Positions 1 to 13,330 of a stretch of 64,000 nucleotides of DNA are shown here, one piece after another (within the stretch, counting starts at the first letter, position 1; the number at the start of each line of letters is the position of its first letter). Position numbers and translations under genes: made by a program. Origin of the DNA: Termitomyces sp. T153 (Eukaryota; Basidiomycota; Agaricomycetes; Agaricales; Lyophyllaceae); NCBI GenBank assembly GCA_018296165.2, contig JACKQL020000002.1, forward strand, positions 1,302,001 to 1,366,000, read 5' to 3'. The notes under the pieces were generated by a model that was not told the DNA's origin, searched no databases, and was given only the letters and a program-made list of their open reading frames with translations.

Positions 1-61
1 TATGCAGGAGAAGCGCCAGGGAATCCTCAACGTCGAGAACGAGGCCGCTGTCCAGGAGTAA
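1..61 (+). CDS. C-terminal end of an upstream gene (partial)
   Basis: The first 61 bases read as an open frame ending in TAA at 59-61, with last residues NVENEAAVQE. Codon choice is GC-rich at third positions (CTC, GTC, AAC, GAG), as expected of an expressed gene in this genome, and the stop is followed by an AT-richer, non-coding stretch. The protein cannot be identified from about 19 residues. It is transcribed toward the acetyltransferase gene that follows. Confidence 0.55.
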   Translation, partial: MQEKRQGILNVENEAAVQE

Positions 62-494
62 ACTACCATTGCTTACTTTTTACGCTGTTTACCTACCTTT
101 ATCTTACAACGCCATCCATGTCTCATTCTTTGACAACCAACGGGCTCACCACATACGCACGCCCCACAGCTGCCTCCATGTTATGCAACATATACGATAT
201 GTCAGGAATGAATATGTTGCACTCAACAAACATTCATCTTTGTAATGATTCTCGAAGAGATGATCTTAACAAGCTTTGAGAAGTTGACGTCCGCTAAGCT
301 TGATTATTGTATCTTCCTGCCAGTTTTAAACCATTCCAAATGTGAATATACTCGTCATCTTCAAATGCCAGCACTCAGTCAACGTTGAACATTGAAAGCC
401 GCACTATCATCATCAAAATTGAGCTGATTTGGAAATTTCCCATGTGGCGCTGACGGAAACGTTACAGCCCGCTTCTCCTCTTGCTCGTGCCTTC
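62..494. other. Intergenic region and 5' flank of the acetyltransferase gene
   Basis: No credible coding frame is seen here. The stretch should contain the 3' end of the preceding gene and the promoter and leader of the acetyltransferase gene whose first ATG is at 495. The ATG at 442 is followed at once by a stop, so it could only be a very short upstream ORF. Confidence 0.5.
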
Positions 495-2931
<2,437 letters not shown>

Positions 2932-3945
2932 ATATTAAAATACTGAAACCTGCACAGATCAACCTTAATTAGCTTTTACATTATTCGATTTCATGTCTGG
3001 GCTTCCTATTACATACTTGCAATATAGAATCTGATAATACGTTGTCATGGTGAGATATTGCCTCGGTAAAGGTACTCCTATTACTATGGTCGGTTGCTTC
3101 ATACTGACAGCTTATTCTTCAAAAGTATTGACGTGTGCCCGTTGTCATTATGGTAAGCTAATTTAACACTCATACATAAGATCAATCAACGTTCTAATAT
3201 GGGATCGTGTTGGTCTACTCTCTCCTACGTGTGCCCCTGCACCCCACAATAGCTAGTTACTTTTTGAAACTTCGTGCGCCACCCGGTAAGTTATCTTTGT
3301 TGTGGTGACGTCTTTCTTTCTCGTAGTTAGAAACATTGTCACACTGATAGTCTTTGCCTCCTGTTTTCAGTTTCAAGGCCTCTGATTATCCACTCGCGCC
3401 GCACGTCCAATGGGTATGGTCGTTGCTCCCACCTATGTGAGATCTTATGTCTCGTCTGACATCTTACCAGTTAGCTCCACTAAAGAAATACGTGAAGAAG
3501 TACACCCTGCGTCTGACCGAGGAAGGCATCGCCAACTGGTCAGAATCCTTAAACAGCGAGCAGCTGAGGTTGCATCCTTGTTCAAGCCTTCCTCCATGAC
3601 CGCGATCAGTGCCATGTCTCCGGGCGACAAATTTGACGAAAGAAATCATTCAGATGAGAGGCATCGACGACACTCAGATATTAAAACAGACATGGAGCGG
3701 AATGTGTTGAGGCGGCGAGGTTACAAGCACTTGAATTAAATTGCTCATGCTTTATGTGTTCGTCCGCACTGGGAGTCTGAGAACAAGAAGCATATGTAAG
3801 ACCCGGCACAGGTACCTCAGCGTGCTTTCGAATTCATGTTGATGTTGAAAAGACATGCGGGGGGTCCTTTAAAGTAAGGATATCCATGCGCCACGCTGAC
3901 TTTGTCCAAAGATACAGTAATCACAAGGGCTGTTTCGGTTTTAAG
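2932..3945 (+). other. Unresolved region, possible short intron-rich gene
   Basis: CpG content is like that of the genes, not of the transposon regions. Candidate splice sites are frequent (GTAAGC after 3152, GTAAGT at 3286, TTTCAG before 3371). Two frames over about 3410-3740 are open: one gives 109 codons rich in Arg, Asp and Ser, and another reads QLAPLKKYVKKYTLRLTEEG around 3470. No exon combination was found that yields a protein I recognise, so this could be a small gene, a pseudogene or a non-coding transcript. Confidence 0.3.
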
Positions 3946-4027
3946 GGCGCTGTAGTGTAGCGGTTATCACTCGAGATTCTGATATCTACTTATTTCTCGA
4001 AACCCAGGTTCGATTCCTGGCAGTGCC
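3946..4027 (+). tRNA. tRNA-Gln (anticodon CTG) with an 11-nt intron
   Basis: A complete cloverleaf can be drawn. The acceptor stem GGCGCTG pairs with CAGTGCC (one G-U). The D arm GTGTAGCGGTTATCAC matches fungal tRNA-Gln. The anticodon stem CGAGA pairs with TCTCG, and the T arm is CCAGG-TTCGATT-CCTGG. The anticodon stem encloses 18 bases instead of 7. Read as TT-CTG-A plus an intron after position 37, this gives a CTG anticodon (decodes CAG) and an intron of about 11 nt, at the usual eukaryotic position. A T-rich stretch after the gene fits RNA polymerase III termination. Confidence 0.85.
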
Positions 4028-6200
4028 TTTCTTTTATCCTTATTTTTATGTGCTCGCTGACTGCGTCCTCTCAGTATCTGCGCGGTTTTACGCGTCCAAT
4101 CACATTCAGTGCGCTTTAAATGTCGTGAAACCTCATTTTTTTATTTTCATTTGAGTTGAGAGTGGTTTCTATCCAAAATCATATTGTCTAAAAGACCATT
4201 GATTACCTTGGTTCATGACGTGGCATAGAAGTCTGTGGTACAGGAGAGTAGATGTTGTACACCTTTGCCTAGACCAGAAGTGATAGTAACTTTCCAAGAA
4301 TAGGACAATGTTAATCATAAGATATACTTGAAATGGCTGGTTTACATAGGTTCATTAATATTCAAAGAATTTCTTATTTTGTTAAAAACACCCTGTTTTC
4401 ATGGAACCAATGAAGCAACCTTGAGTTGTGACAATCACATGTCTTGCTAGAGAGGAGACACAAAGTAGAACTAGGTTTGATAGGAAACTTTCACCTTGGT
4501 GGCTCTCCAGGTGAGCCTTTCAGGTGTCAGAGGAAACTTCTCCAATAAACCTTCTCAATAGATTAGTGTGACTTCAGAATATTTTATTTTAGTATCTGAA
4601 CTGGAAGTTCATCAGCTAAGCCTCATATTGCAACCCCTATCAAGCTGTAGATCTCAATGAGCACTCATGGTGAATATTTGGCATCTTTTCTCCTTAGATC
4701 CAGTCAAACAGCTCAGTCTGGATCCCAGTTATTGTACCAGCATGAACACCTCAAGTGCATCAGGGGTAGTTGAGACAGACCAGATTCCTCAGACTCAACT
4801 CCTATTGCTCCATCTGGGACCATATGTAAAATTATCCAGGAGCTTGAAGACTACATTGGCTTATTCAGACAGGCAAAAGTCAAAACCTGTTATTATTACA
4901 GCCATTATTAACATGGCTAACAAGTCACAGCTCCCAGTTGAGATCTGACAGGATACAATCAGTAATTACCTCACCTTGCTTGAAGATATTGAAAAGAAAA
5001 TGAGGGCTCAGCAACACCAAACATGGAGGTGAGAAGCTACCCCAATTGAAAGAAAAGCACATGAAAAGGTTAAAGTTGGTGATGAAGGAGCTACTGGACT
5101 AGGACTCAGAAGCAAAAGTCAAAGAACGAGACTGGTCCACAAGAAACTTATCATGCCAAGGCCACAGCCAATCCTTATCACCAGGGTCTATCAACCAACT
5201 CACTGATGAGTATGTCTGGTCAGTGCAGCAAGAGCTCTTGAGAGAAAAGCAGAGCAATACCTTGAGCTCTAGCAACAAAAGTGGAAATTCCAGCTCTTTT
5301 ATAGAGGATGATAGATACAAAGCAAAGGAGGGGGCACAGTGACTCAGCTGGCACCATCATGTCCTAGGGATGTTTCTCTCTTCCCAAGTGGAACCACAGG
5401 GTTGTTACATAGTTCAATTTCCATGTGTAACATGGTTTTTGGTGGAAAACACTCTAGGCATCACACCTGGCTTATTCAAATGCTGCTGGAAGCCACTGCC
5501 TGTTGTGCAGGCCAAAGGTGAGTGACCAATTAGCACATGATGCAATGAGGCAATGTGACCACCATGCTTATGACCAATCAGAAAAAGAGAGGTTTTCCCA
5601 GTTTAATGGATTTGGGAGAGGGAACTTGCTGACCAAGCATGTTGAAGCATGGGTAGGCAAGAAAATAGGTATCAATATAGTGCAATCTTGGCTGCCAACA
5701 TATCATGTGGCCCATCAATCAGCTTTGGCATCACTGTTGATGTGAGGATGGAAGTCCATGCTGACCTGAATCATTGCTGGTGATACTCCAATGGGATTTT
5801 GTATTCCAAAAATACTGTCTGGGTGTGGGGAAGGTTTAGAGTCATGGGACCTTGGCTGGGAGGACTGGCCTAGTGATAAGAATGGATTATGGGAGAGTTG
5901 TAGCTCATACCAACATTGCAGAAATCCTGGCAAGCATTGCTGAGTGTAGATGTGTCTAGCAATTTGAAAGGCATGGTAATAGCAGATGGCTGAGGATTCA
6001 TGATGGGAAGTAAATATGAAGTCTGATAAAAACAAATTGTAATAAAGTGGCTATGAGGTGTAACCAGCATACTTGAAAAAGGTATTGAGCCAGAGTACCT
6101 ACTGGGTGTGTCTGTAATTACTGCCCCCTTACTGTACTGCAGAAGCTAGGACACAGTTTGCTCAAGGGGTAAATCTGTGTTAAAATAGCCCTTCAAGGAA
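4028..6200. other. CpG-poor transposon-derived region, no intact gene
   Basis: From about 4100 CpG nearly disappears and no frame longer than 93 codons is convincing. About 4440-4600 is homologous to 23,210-23,380 (shared GAGAGGAGACACAAA and flanking sequence), so it is a dispersed repeat. The rest is unidentified decayed sequence. It may include the 5' part of the DIRS-like element that becomes recognisable after about 6200. Confidence 0.6.
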
Positions 6201-6625
6201 ATAAAATGGATCAATCAATCAATCAAACAAGGCAAAGGAAAGAAGAATTGATTAATGGAAAATGTCATGGTAGAATGAGGAAAGACTTGCTCAAGAGACT
6301 GGAGACCTCCACTGTGTTAAAAACCATAAATTACTCTGGCATTACCTCCAGAATGTCAGTGAAGTCAAAAGGCAAATTCTTGCCTCACATACTGCACCAT
6401 CTAACTTCTTCACCTCTGAATGGAACAAAGTTATAGTTATTCAGGAAGGACCAGTCTGTTTTGACACAATACACAGTTCTATTGGAAATCTCAGAGCTCT
6501 TAGGAAGAATTGAGGGTGTCTCAGAGATCATGAGCTTGTCCATGGCTACAGCACTCCACTCCAAGAAGATGAGACAAGTGACCAATGGCTTGTTGCTGCA
6601 AATATGCATGTGAAAGCCCTCCATT

Positions 6626-6973
6626 TTGTTTTCTTCAACCAATATGCAGAGTTCCAAACTCATTTTGGACATATCCACAATTTATTTGAAGCAAAGTATG
6701 AATTGGCACATGGAAACTGACCAATGTAAATTTGTTGACCTCAGAAATTCAACCCTCAATGTCAATGGCATCAACTACAGAAGGCAAAGAAGCTTCATTG
6801 GCAGAACAATTGAGTCAGGTGTCAATGCTAAGAGCAAGCCAACTATCTGTAAATGCTGGAATGCTATCAAAGGTTGCCTCTTCAACACATCAGCTTGCTA
6901 TTGGAGCCATACATGCAGGAAATGTGCAGGAGCACACCCAAAGCATGAATGCACTGAATCACACAAGAATTAA
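6626..6973 (+). pseudogene. DIRS-like ORF1 C-terminus with Cys/His cluster
   Basis: An open frame of 115 codons ends in a compact Cys/His-rich segment (CKCWNAIKGC, CRKCAGAHPKHEC), similar in layout to the zinc-binding tail of the first protein of basidiomycete YR retrotransposons. Its stop lies next to the 5-bp target duplication of the solo LTR starting at 6979, so the insertion helped to end the frame. Confidence 0.5.
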
Positions 6974-6978
6974 AGTAA

Positions 6979-8022
6979 TGTCACAACTTGTTCCATCACT
7001 TCCAGACCTCCTCCCAGGTCACCCTGCCTCCCCAGAGCACTCCCAAATGCTCCCCAACCCACCCCAACCTTTATTGACCCATGGCACCCACCCTGGCTAA
7101 CTCTGACACTTCCTCAGCAAGCCCCAATGATCTCCTGGCAAACCCCGACACATCCCCTGTGGGCCTCCTCAGCTCCTCTTGCTTCTGAGGCCCCCAAGCC
7201 CCTCTGACACTTCCCCTGACTCAGACACATGTTGTCTGACCACCCCTGTGACCTATACAACCCCTCTGGAGTTCCCCAATGACTGTGGGATGGACTGCAT
7301 TCCCATCAGAATATTACTGCAGCCCACCCTCCAATCAGAACTGACACTTATTGACCCCGCATAGCTGTAACAAACTCTGCCATTGCACCCCCAACCCCTG
7401 GAGAATGTCCAGTAGTTAGTATAGAAAGATGTAGAGTAGCATCTGTTACCTTAGTCTTGATATTACATTAACTGGTTACTTGTGCCTCATGTTTCTTTCT
7501 GTCTCTGTTTTTGTCTTTAGTCTTGAATCTATTTCTTTCCTCTGTTCTGCCATCTTGTCTCTGTCTTGCCTCAACTGTCTCTATTTCCTTTGTTTTCCTA
7601 AGTCCCTTTCACCCCAACATCATTATGAACTCTGTGCACATGCTATGACCTCCAAACATTCTTATGACAACTCTGGACCTTGCCCTTTGCTCAGCCCCAG
7701 GACCCATCAGTCTTGATTGATCTCCTGTCAAACTCTGGCTCCACTCCCATCATTTGTGAAGCCTCTGCTTACCCTGCAGTCTATTTGCACACCTATGAAC
7801 TTGTTCCTGATGCCCACCCAAGCCTAATGTTTAATGTTACTTGGTCTTAGACTTCCCCAGACCACTCCAGACTTGCTTGGACTGCTTCCCTTGGCTTCCC
7901 CTTGCAAGTTCCTCTAGTCTGCACCACCCCCAGAGCACTAGGTTATAAGCACAGGACATTGTGTCTGCCTAGTAAGGACTCACCCAGTGTAGCTGAGCCC
8001 CCATAGTCAGTGGAACCTGACA
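6979..8022 (+). mobile_element. Solo LTR (family L1) in the DIRS-like element
   Basis: The 1044-bp sequence begins TGTCA and ends TGACA (terminal inverted repeat) and is flanked on both sides by AGTAA (6974-6978 and 8023-8027), the 5-bp duplication expected for LTR integration. It contains the promoter-like block near 7416 that recurs in the other family copies at 10,456, 46,195 and 53,160, where it reads CAGTATATAAG. There is no internal domain, so it is a solo LTR. Short frames inside it are low-complexity Pro/Ser/Leu frames and are not genes. Confidence 0.85.
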
Positions 8023-8915
8023 AGTAACTCATGACTGTAGGCCCAAATACTTGCATTTCAATTACTCTGATTGTATTTCTGCCCCCTCTTTAACAATGGC
8101 TGAGTGGTTAGAAACTGTAAGCCCACTGCCCTTACCTCCTCAAAGTGAATTGACAAATCCAGGATCTTTGCAAAACCTTGATACTCATCCACACCTCTTC
8201 ACAATTGTCATTCCAATTAACATTAACTGCCTACATCTTGCATCCAAACCAACCATTTGCTGAAGTCCTGTACAGCTTGCAAGAAGGATTTTGGCCTTTT
8301 GCTGATACTCATCCAGATTTCTATTCTTTGATTTGTGTTATGTCCTCACCTGTACCAGGCAGAGGCAGATTTTCTATGGGCTCAATGAGATCATTGAAAT
8401 CAAGAAAGGACATTTCTCCAACTCCTTTGATATTTAACTTTACCTGTCTATGACCATTTCATCCATATATGCCCCCAAACCACACTTCTGCTTGGTGACC
8501 AATCTGTCCACTGGTGAATACTTCCTAAATTCTATGATTCTCTATAACAGCATCTCTGGCTTCCCTTTAAACAATATGAGGCATCTTAGCAAACTTTCCC
8601 TATGTATACAGGATTGCTCACCACATTGCTCAACACTTTGAAGGTCTGATGTTGCTGAGGTGCTGAGGCATATTGACTAGTCCCAAGGCAGAAGTTGTGG
8701 CAACTAAAGCAGGTTGTGACAATTGATAGAGAATGTCACATAGACAGATGTACTTGTTTTGGTGGGAGTGCTTCATTAAACTGCTGGGGTTCTGTGAACT
8801 TGTTGGTCAATTGAATTGCAAAAAGCATTTGTGGGATACCTTCACCCTTTGTGTTTAACAATGACTTATATGGTGTTGAAGACAAGGAGAACATGTTGTA
8901 TTAACAAACATTCTC

Positions 8916-9329
8916 TTGCTTGCTGATCAACACAGCTTACTACTCCTGTGGAACAACTTAGGTATCCCTCATAAGCCAAGGAAACACCTCTATGGCTCTC
9001 TGTTGATTATTATCAGTATTCTAGTTAATCCAAATGCCATAACAATGATACTGCCCAATGATGCAAAACATAAACTTGTGGATGAAATGAAAAGATTTCA
9101 TGAAGCCCCTCAGGTAAAGTCCAAATATTTCACTTGGGAACTAAACATGTTTCCCCTACTTGCACCATGCTTATCTAACATTCAATGTAAGCTTAACACT
9201 GTTGATGACTTCCTCCACACACAAGAATCTGGTGCATTTGTCATCAACATCAAAATAAATGCCTCTCTGACTAGAATGGGTTTCTGGCTGCCTCACTTAT
9301 GCAAAGGTTTCTTATTCACCTGCCCCTAA
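8916..9329 (+). pseudogene. Reverse transcriptase fragment of DIRS-like element
   Basis: 137 codons similar to the part of basidiomycete DIRS-type RTs after the catalytic region: LGIPHKPRKHLYGS, LVNPNAITMILPNDAK, then FPLLAPCLSN. The catalytic RT motifs lie upstream in other frames or are lost. Coding is interrupted before and after, so no function is expected. Confidence 0.65.
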
Positions 9330-9756
9330 AGATTTGCTCAAAGATCTGTGTTTCTTCTTTGAAGCATTTGCTGTGGTTTTGGTATTCAACATTGTTACTC
9401 AAGATCTTCACAGATAATACAAATATCATGATCATGAATAAATTCAACAACCTTCATGTCTTACCTCACTACAACTCCTCACTCTGATTTGCTGTTGACT
9501 TCCTGCTCTCTGGCAACTACAAACTGAAGGTCAGATACATGCATAATTGTGACAACCAAATAGCAGATCTCCAGTCTTGTGAGTGCTTTGATGAAGCAAG
9601 AAGGCTCTTCCCCTCCCTAACTATTGAGTATTTTCAACCCCATCAAGACATGCTGGGAGCAGACAAAAAATGATCCTTTCATCCATTAAACCTAGGTAAA
9701 AAACTTGCAGGGTTGCCTGGTCCCATGAGAGACTCATGAGAGAATAGTCTCTTGCT

Positions 9757-9963
9757 ATGAGTGCTACCATCAATGCCTATACCTATCTTTTTTATGGATC
9801 AGCTCTTAACAGTTATCTAGATTTTGTCAACTTATACTCTATGAAAATCAGGCCTACCACTGACCCCCTGTCTTCCTACATCATTTACATGTGTCATAAT
9901 ATCAAACCTAGATCAGTCAAAATGTACTTCTCAGAGATACATAATCAACTGGAACTGTCATGA
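9757..9963 (+). pseudogene. Truncated tyrosine recombinase of DIRS-like element
   Basis: About 68 codons resemble the N-terminal (SAM-like) DNA-binding domain of fungal YR-element recombinases: YGSALNSYLDF, PTTDPLSSYIIYMCHNIKP, then an IHNQLEL segment. The catalytic domain with Arg-His-Arg-Tyr is absent because homology ends at 9955, where an LTR beginning TGTCATGACCC starts. Confidence 0.6.
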
Positions 9964-10523
9964 CCCACTCCTGGACCTCTGGCCCTCTTCCAAACATCCC
10001 CACACTCTCAGAGTATCCACCAACACCCCCTCAAAGTTCCCCAACCTTTGCCCACCATCAACACCTGCCCCAGCAATCTCTGGTGCTTCCCTGGCAATCC
10101 CCAGCTATTCCTGGTAACCTTTAATGGCCCTGACCATGTTCCCTGTGGGCCCTGTCAAGCCCCTGACCCCTCCTGAGCTCCCAAGTGCCCCTGGCATTTC
10201 CCCTGACCATAGCACATGTCCCTGACTTGCTCCTGTGGACTAACCAACTACTCCAGAACATCCCAATAACTATGGTGCAGCCCATGTTCACATCAAGTTC
10301 TCCTCCTTATATCACCACAGCCTGCACTCCCATCAGTTCCCATCAAGACATCATTGCAGCCTGTCCCTTGATCAGAACTGAAACTCATTGACCTCATGCG
10401 GCTCTGACAAGCCCTGCCATCAGACCCACAGCCTCTAGAGGAGTCCCTGTAGTCAGTATATAAGTCATAGAGTAGTATCAGTTACTCTAGTCTTAATATT
10501 GCTTATTACCAATGTGTTCCTGA
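9956..10523 (+). mobile_element. Truncated LTR of family L1
   Basis: Starts TGTCATGACCCAC, as in the LTR at 39,287, and carries the family's promoter-like block at 10,455 (CAGTATATAAG). The 3' part with the TGACA end is not found. Sequence after about 10,524 is unrelated, so the copy is truncated or interrupted. The candidate target duplication on the left would be GGAAC (9951-9955), with no partner seen. Confidence 0.6.
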
Positions 10524-11865
10524 TTGTCTGCTGATAAGACCCACTTATCACTGAGCACCATTTTCGGCATCTCTGATTGGACAGCAGCTGACTATATTGT
10601 ACATGACATGGCACAAGTCACAACACTCAGCATGTGAAGCCTAGCTCCAAGGTCTGGAATGATGTAGGCTTTGCATGGGATTTGAGCAACTATGAGACTT
10701 ATTGATCACAAGTCACATCACGTGAAGTCTGGACTTTGGATCTAGAATGACAAGGCCAAGCAAGACCTTCCTTAGCAATGACTGCTAGTGACACTACTTG
10801 GCAACAACACTGCCTCTGCTCCAAATAGGGATATATTGACAGTCATGTGATTTCTTACTTATCATATTTCTTGTTGAGCTTACAAACAGACTTGAATGGT
10901 GTCTACACTTCAGGTATTGATGTTAGCAATGTTCTTTTTCTGTGATTTTTACATATCATATTGACATTGCATACTTTTACCTGATTACCAGACTGACACT
11001 CAGTATGTATCATAAACACCTTGGCAGATGCCATTGCTGGTGGCAACTAATATTTCCTTTCTAATACTATACCTACAAACAGTATAAATACTGCCTGTAC
11101 ATAGAAACAAGAAAACAGAACAGAGTACCATTCCCCCTCACTAGCTCTAAGCTTATCAGCTTAAGATCTCTTTTTGCTCTTTTGCTTGCCATCAACAACA
11201 ACTTAGCAACAGGTCTTGCCTACCTCAATTTTGACTTTGTGTGATACCAACTATGGGTGCCCTTTGTGTTATTTTGACTTAGCAACACTAGCAATTATGT
11301 TTAGTGACTAGTTTGTGTTCATCCTCCAGCTTTGTTGTCTTCACTGTTTCCTTTATTTTCCAACTCCCCTTTTACCACCTAGTTCTCCTTTTCTTAGCAA
11401 CTCTTTTGTCTTCTTCATTCCCCTCTCTTTCATCTAGCAACCCTTCCTTACCATCTAGCAACTTAGGCTAGTGATAGTGACTCCTTCCACTTCTCAATCA
11501 CTCCACTCCCATTAGCTCTCATTTTCTGGAGTGGTTACTGACTTGCCCTCCTATTAACTTCCTACTGCCAGCTACCCTATCTAGTTGCTAGTGTATAGGT
11601 CTTCCTTTTTGAGTTTCCTGCATGGCACTAGACAGCATAGGAGCACATCACTGCTTATTTCTTTACTTGTCTCTTGTTACATTTGTCTCTATCTCAGTCT
11701 TCCAGTCTTATCTCAGTCTCCTAGTTTTATCTCTGTTTCCCAGTTTTGTCTCTACTTCTACCTTTGCCTCATTATTGACTTGTATCTCTCTCAATTTATC
11801 TTATTCTTGTCCCAACTCTATCTTGTGTTATCTGCCCCAACTCTCTTTAATGATTGCCTGAGTTC
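10524..11865. other. Non-coding transposon-derived sequence, possible LTR
   Basis: No coding frame is supported. A block starting near TGTCTGCTGATAAG (about 10,525) contains a TATA-like CAGTATAAATACTG at about 11,076 and could be a Copia-type LTR, but no end or target duplication was found. From about 11,340 the DNA is a pyrimidine-rich tract (CT-rich on the plus strand). Frames inside it encode low-complexity Leu/Ser/Phe strings and are rejected. Confidence 0.35.
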
Positions 11866-12097
11866 CTGTCAGGGAATGTCCCATTCCCCCTGTCCTGTTC
11901 TCCCTCCTTATGGTTTTCCTTTATTCTCCTTTGTTTTCCCTATCTGCTGGTCCCAGTTTTAGCCCTCAGGCTGCACCAGTTCTCTGTCAATAATTCAGAC
12001 AAGTATGGCCCCTTTGGCACTGCCACCAGCTTATGTAACTGCTGACAAATTGCTGACACATCACTTTTATCTTTTGCTTCTGTCATACTGTACAAGC
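11866..12097 (+). mobile_element. Probable LTR-type repeat (family L2), copy 1
   Basis: This block, starting TGTCAGGGAATGTCCC, is closely similar to 62,294-62,535 (shared AATTCAGACAAGTRTGGCCC and TAACTGCTGACAAATTGCTG-like segments). At 62,5xx the same block lies directly upstream of a gypsy gag, which suggests that it is the LTR or leader of that gypsy family. Here it is followed instead by the hairpin/minisatellite element. Confidence 0.45.
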
Positions 12098-12547
12098 TAT
12101 GCCCTGTGCCTTCAGCACAGGCCTAGCTCTTGCTTTGTCCCAGACCCAACCTCACTTCATTTGGTTAGGTCCTTGATATTCTACTCAATGCTTCATCCCA
12201 GACCCAACTTCACTTTGTTTGGTTAGGTCCTTGTATTTCACACTTAATGCTAAGTCCCAGACCCAACTTCACTTTGTTTGGTTAGGTCCTTGTATTTCTA
12301 ACTCAATGCTAAGTTCCAGACCCAACCTCACTTCATTTGGTTAAGTCCTTGTATTTCAAACTCAATGCTAAGTCCCAGACACAACCTCACTGCATTTGGT
12401 TAGGTCTTTGTATTTTGTCAACTCAATGCTAAGTCCTAGACCCAACCTCACTTCATTATATTCTACTCAATGCTAAGTCCCAGATCCAACCTCACTTTGT
12501 TTGGTTAGGTCCTTGTATTTCAAACTCAATGCTAAGTCCCAGAACTA
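12098..12547. repeat. Hairpin leader plus 59-bp minisatellite, array 1
   Basis: A leader CAAGCTATGCCCTGTGCC with a hairpin (CCTGTGCC-TTC-AGCACAGG) precedes a tandem array. The start of CAGACCCAAC recurs at 12,141, 12,199, 12,258, 12,317, 12,376 and 12,437 (58-61 bp apart), then at 12,481 and 12,538 after an internal deletion. Each unit contains ACCCAACC and GGTTAGGT, which can pair imperfectly. The same leader and unit recur at 13,350 and 53,533. Confidence 0.85.
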
Positions 12548-13330
12548 TTGAGAATATCTATACTACACTGTCAATTCATATACATTAGGTGCTGAAATTC
12601 ACAGAGGTTAGCAATTTGGTGTTTGCAAAAGATCTATCTTAAAAGCAGAAAGCCAATAACTGTTTAGAAAAGAAAATGGATAATACTTGAATTAGTTCTC
12701 AGACAAATATAGAAAAAGCATACCTGCAAAACTACTGAACACTTAGAAAGGCAGCCTAATGAAGAATGTAGTGAAGTCTGATTTCAGCCATGATTAGCCC
12801 ATAAAAGTTACACTCAGAAAAGGAGTATACCTAGCCCAATTCAGCTTCAATATAGAAACAACCACCAAAATCAGCCATTGGACAATTAAGCAAAGAAAAG
12901 AAGGCCCACCTGAAAGAAGAGAAAGCTACTCAATGCTTAGAAAAAGCCTGAAGAAGGATGCCATAGTGGAAATCTGGTTATCAGCTATGATCAGTGATTG
13001 AAGATGACAAAAAGTAGAGCATACATGGCCAATTGAGTGTAAAAACCTCCAAAAGAGAGTCAGTAGAGTCTATCAGGCCAAACAAAGCTTCTTCTCACAA
13101 TATCAGAGCAGAGAGAATGGTTGATGCTTCATATTGGAAAGAGAGGTCAAAAGAAGGAGTGATTCGGTGCAATGATTGATCTTTGCCACACACCAAAGGA
13201 AAAGGCCAAACATTTGAAGCTAGCCAACTTACATAATTTTACATAAGCATTATATAAGGATTGATGGAACCCAGTTTCTTAATATTTGTCATCCCATATA
13301 ATAGGTGCACAGCCACTTTCCCAGGAGTCA
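12548..13330. other. Non-coding, CpG-poor spacer with a Helitron-end duplicate
   Basis: About 12,548-12,620 (AGAATATCTATACTAC, then TACATTAGGTGCTGAA) is homologous to 13,932-14,000 at the 3' end of the Helitron gene, so it may mark a second Helitron terminus. The remainder is purine-rich, without frames, and unidentified. Confidence 0.4.

Larger units (their letters stand above)
6200..9955 (+). mobile_element. Decayed DIRS-like retrotransposon (RT, RNase H, tyrosine recombinase)
   Basis: Fragments in several frames line up in the order of a tyrosine-recombinase retrotransposon. About 6410-6973 is a gag-like region ending in a Cys/His cluster (CRKCAGAHPKHEC). About 8170-8640 carries the RT start (NQPFAEVLYSLQEGFWPFAD, then YAPKPHFCLVTN and GFPLNNMRHLSKL). 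8916-9329 is the RT end/connection (LGIPHKPRKHLYGSLLIII). About 9490-9670 resembles the RNase H end (VRYMHNCDNQIADL), and 9757-9955 is the N-terminal tyrosine-recombinase domain (YGSALNSYLDFVNLYSM). Frameshifts and stops are many, CpG is almost absent, and the recombinase is cut off at 9955 by an LTR. A solo LTR (6979-8022) interrupts the element after the Cys/His cluster. Assignment to DIRS-like rather than a related YR group is inferred from this gene order. Confidence 0.7.

Noticed and set aside
3410..3739. Ribosomal protein or MUS81-type gene
   Set aside because: Short resemblances (KKYTLRLTEEG) could not be extended through any splice pattern; left as unresolved.
7480..7716. Open frames rich in Leu, Ser, Phe and Cys in several pyrimidine-rich tracts (also 11,585-12,226, 46,220-46,558, 53,258-53,470)
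   Set aside because: They lie in the transcribed-leader part of LTRs or LTR-like repeats, consist of CT-rich low-complexity DNA, and have no homologous coding pattern between copies.
10524..11865. A complete Copia LTR
   Set aside because: There is a TATA-like motif and a TG start, but no CA end with target duplication could be found; kept only as a possibility.
12130..12545. Possible CRISPR-like array because of regular 59-bp spacing
   Set aside because: There are no unique spacers; whole units are repeated with scattered substitutions, so it is a minisatellite in a eukaryotic genome.
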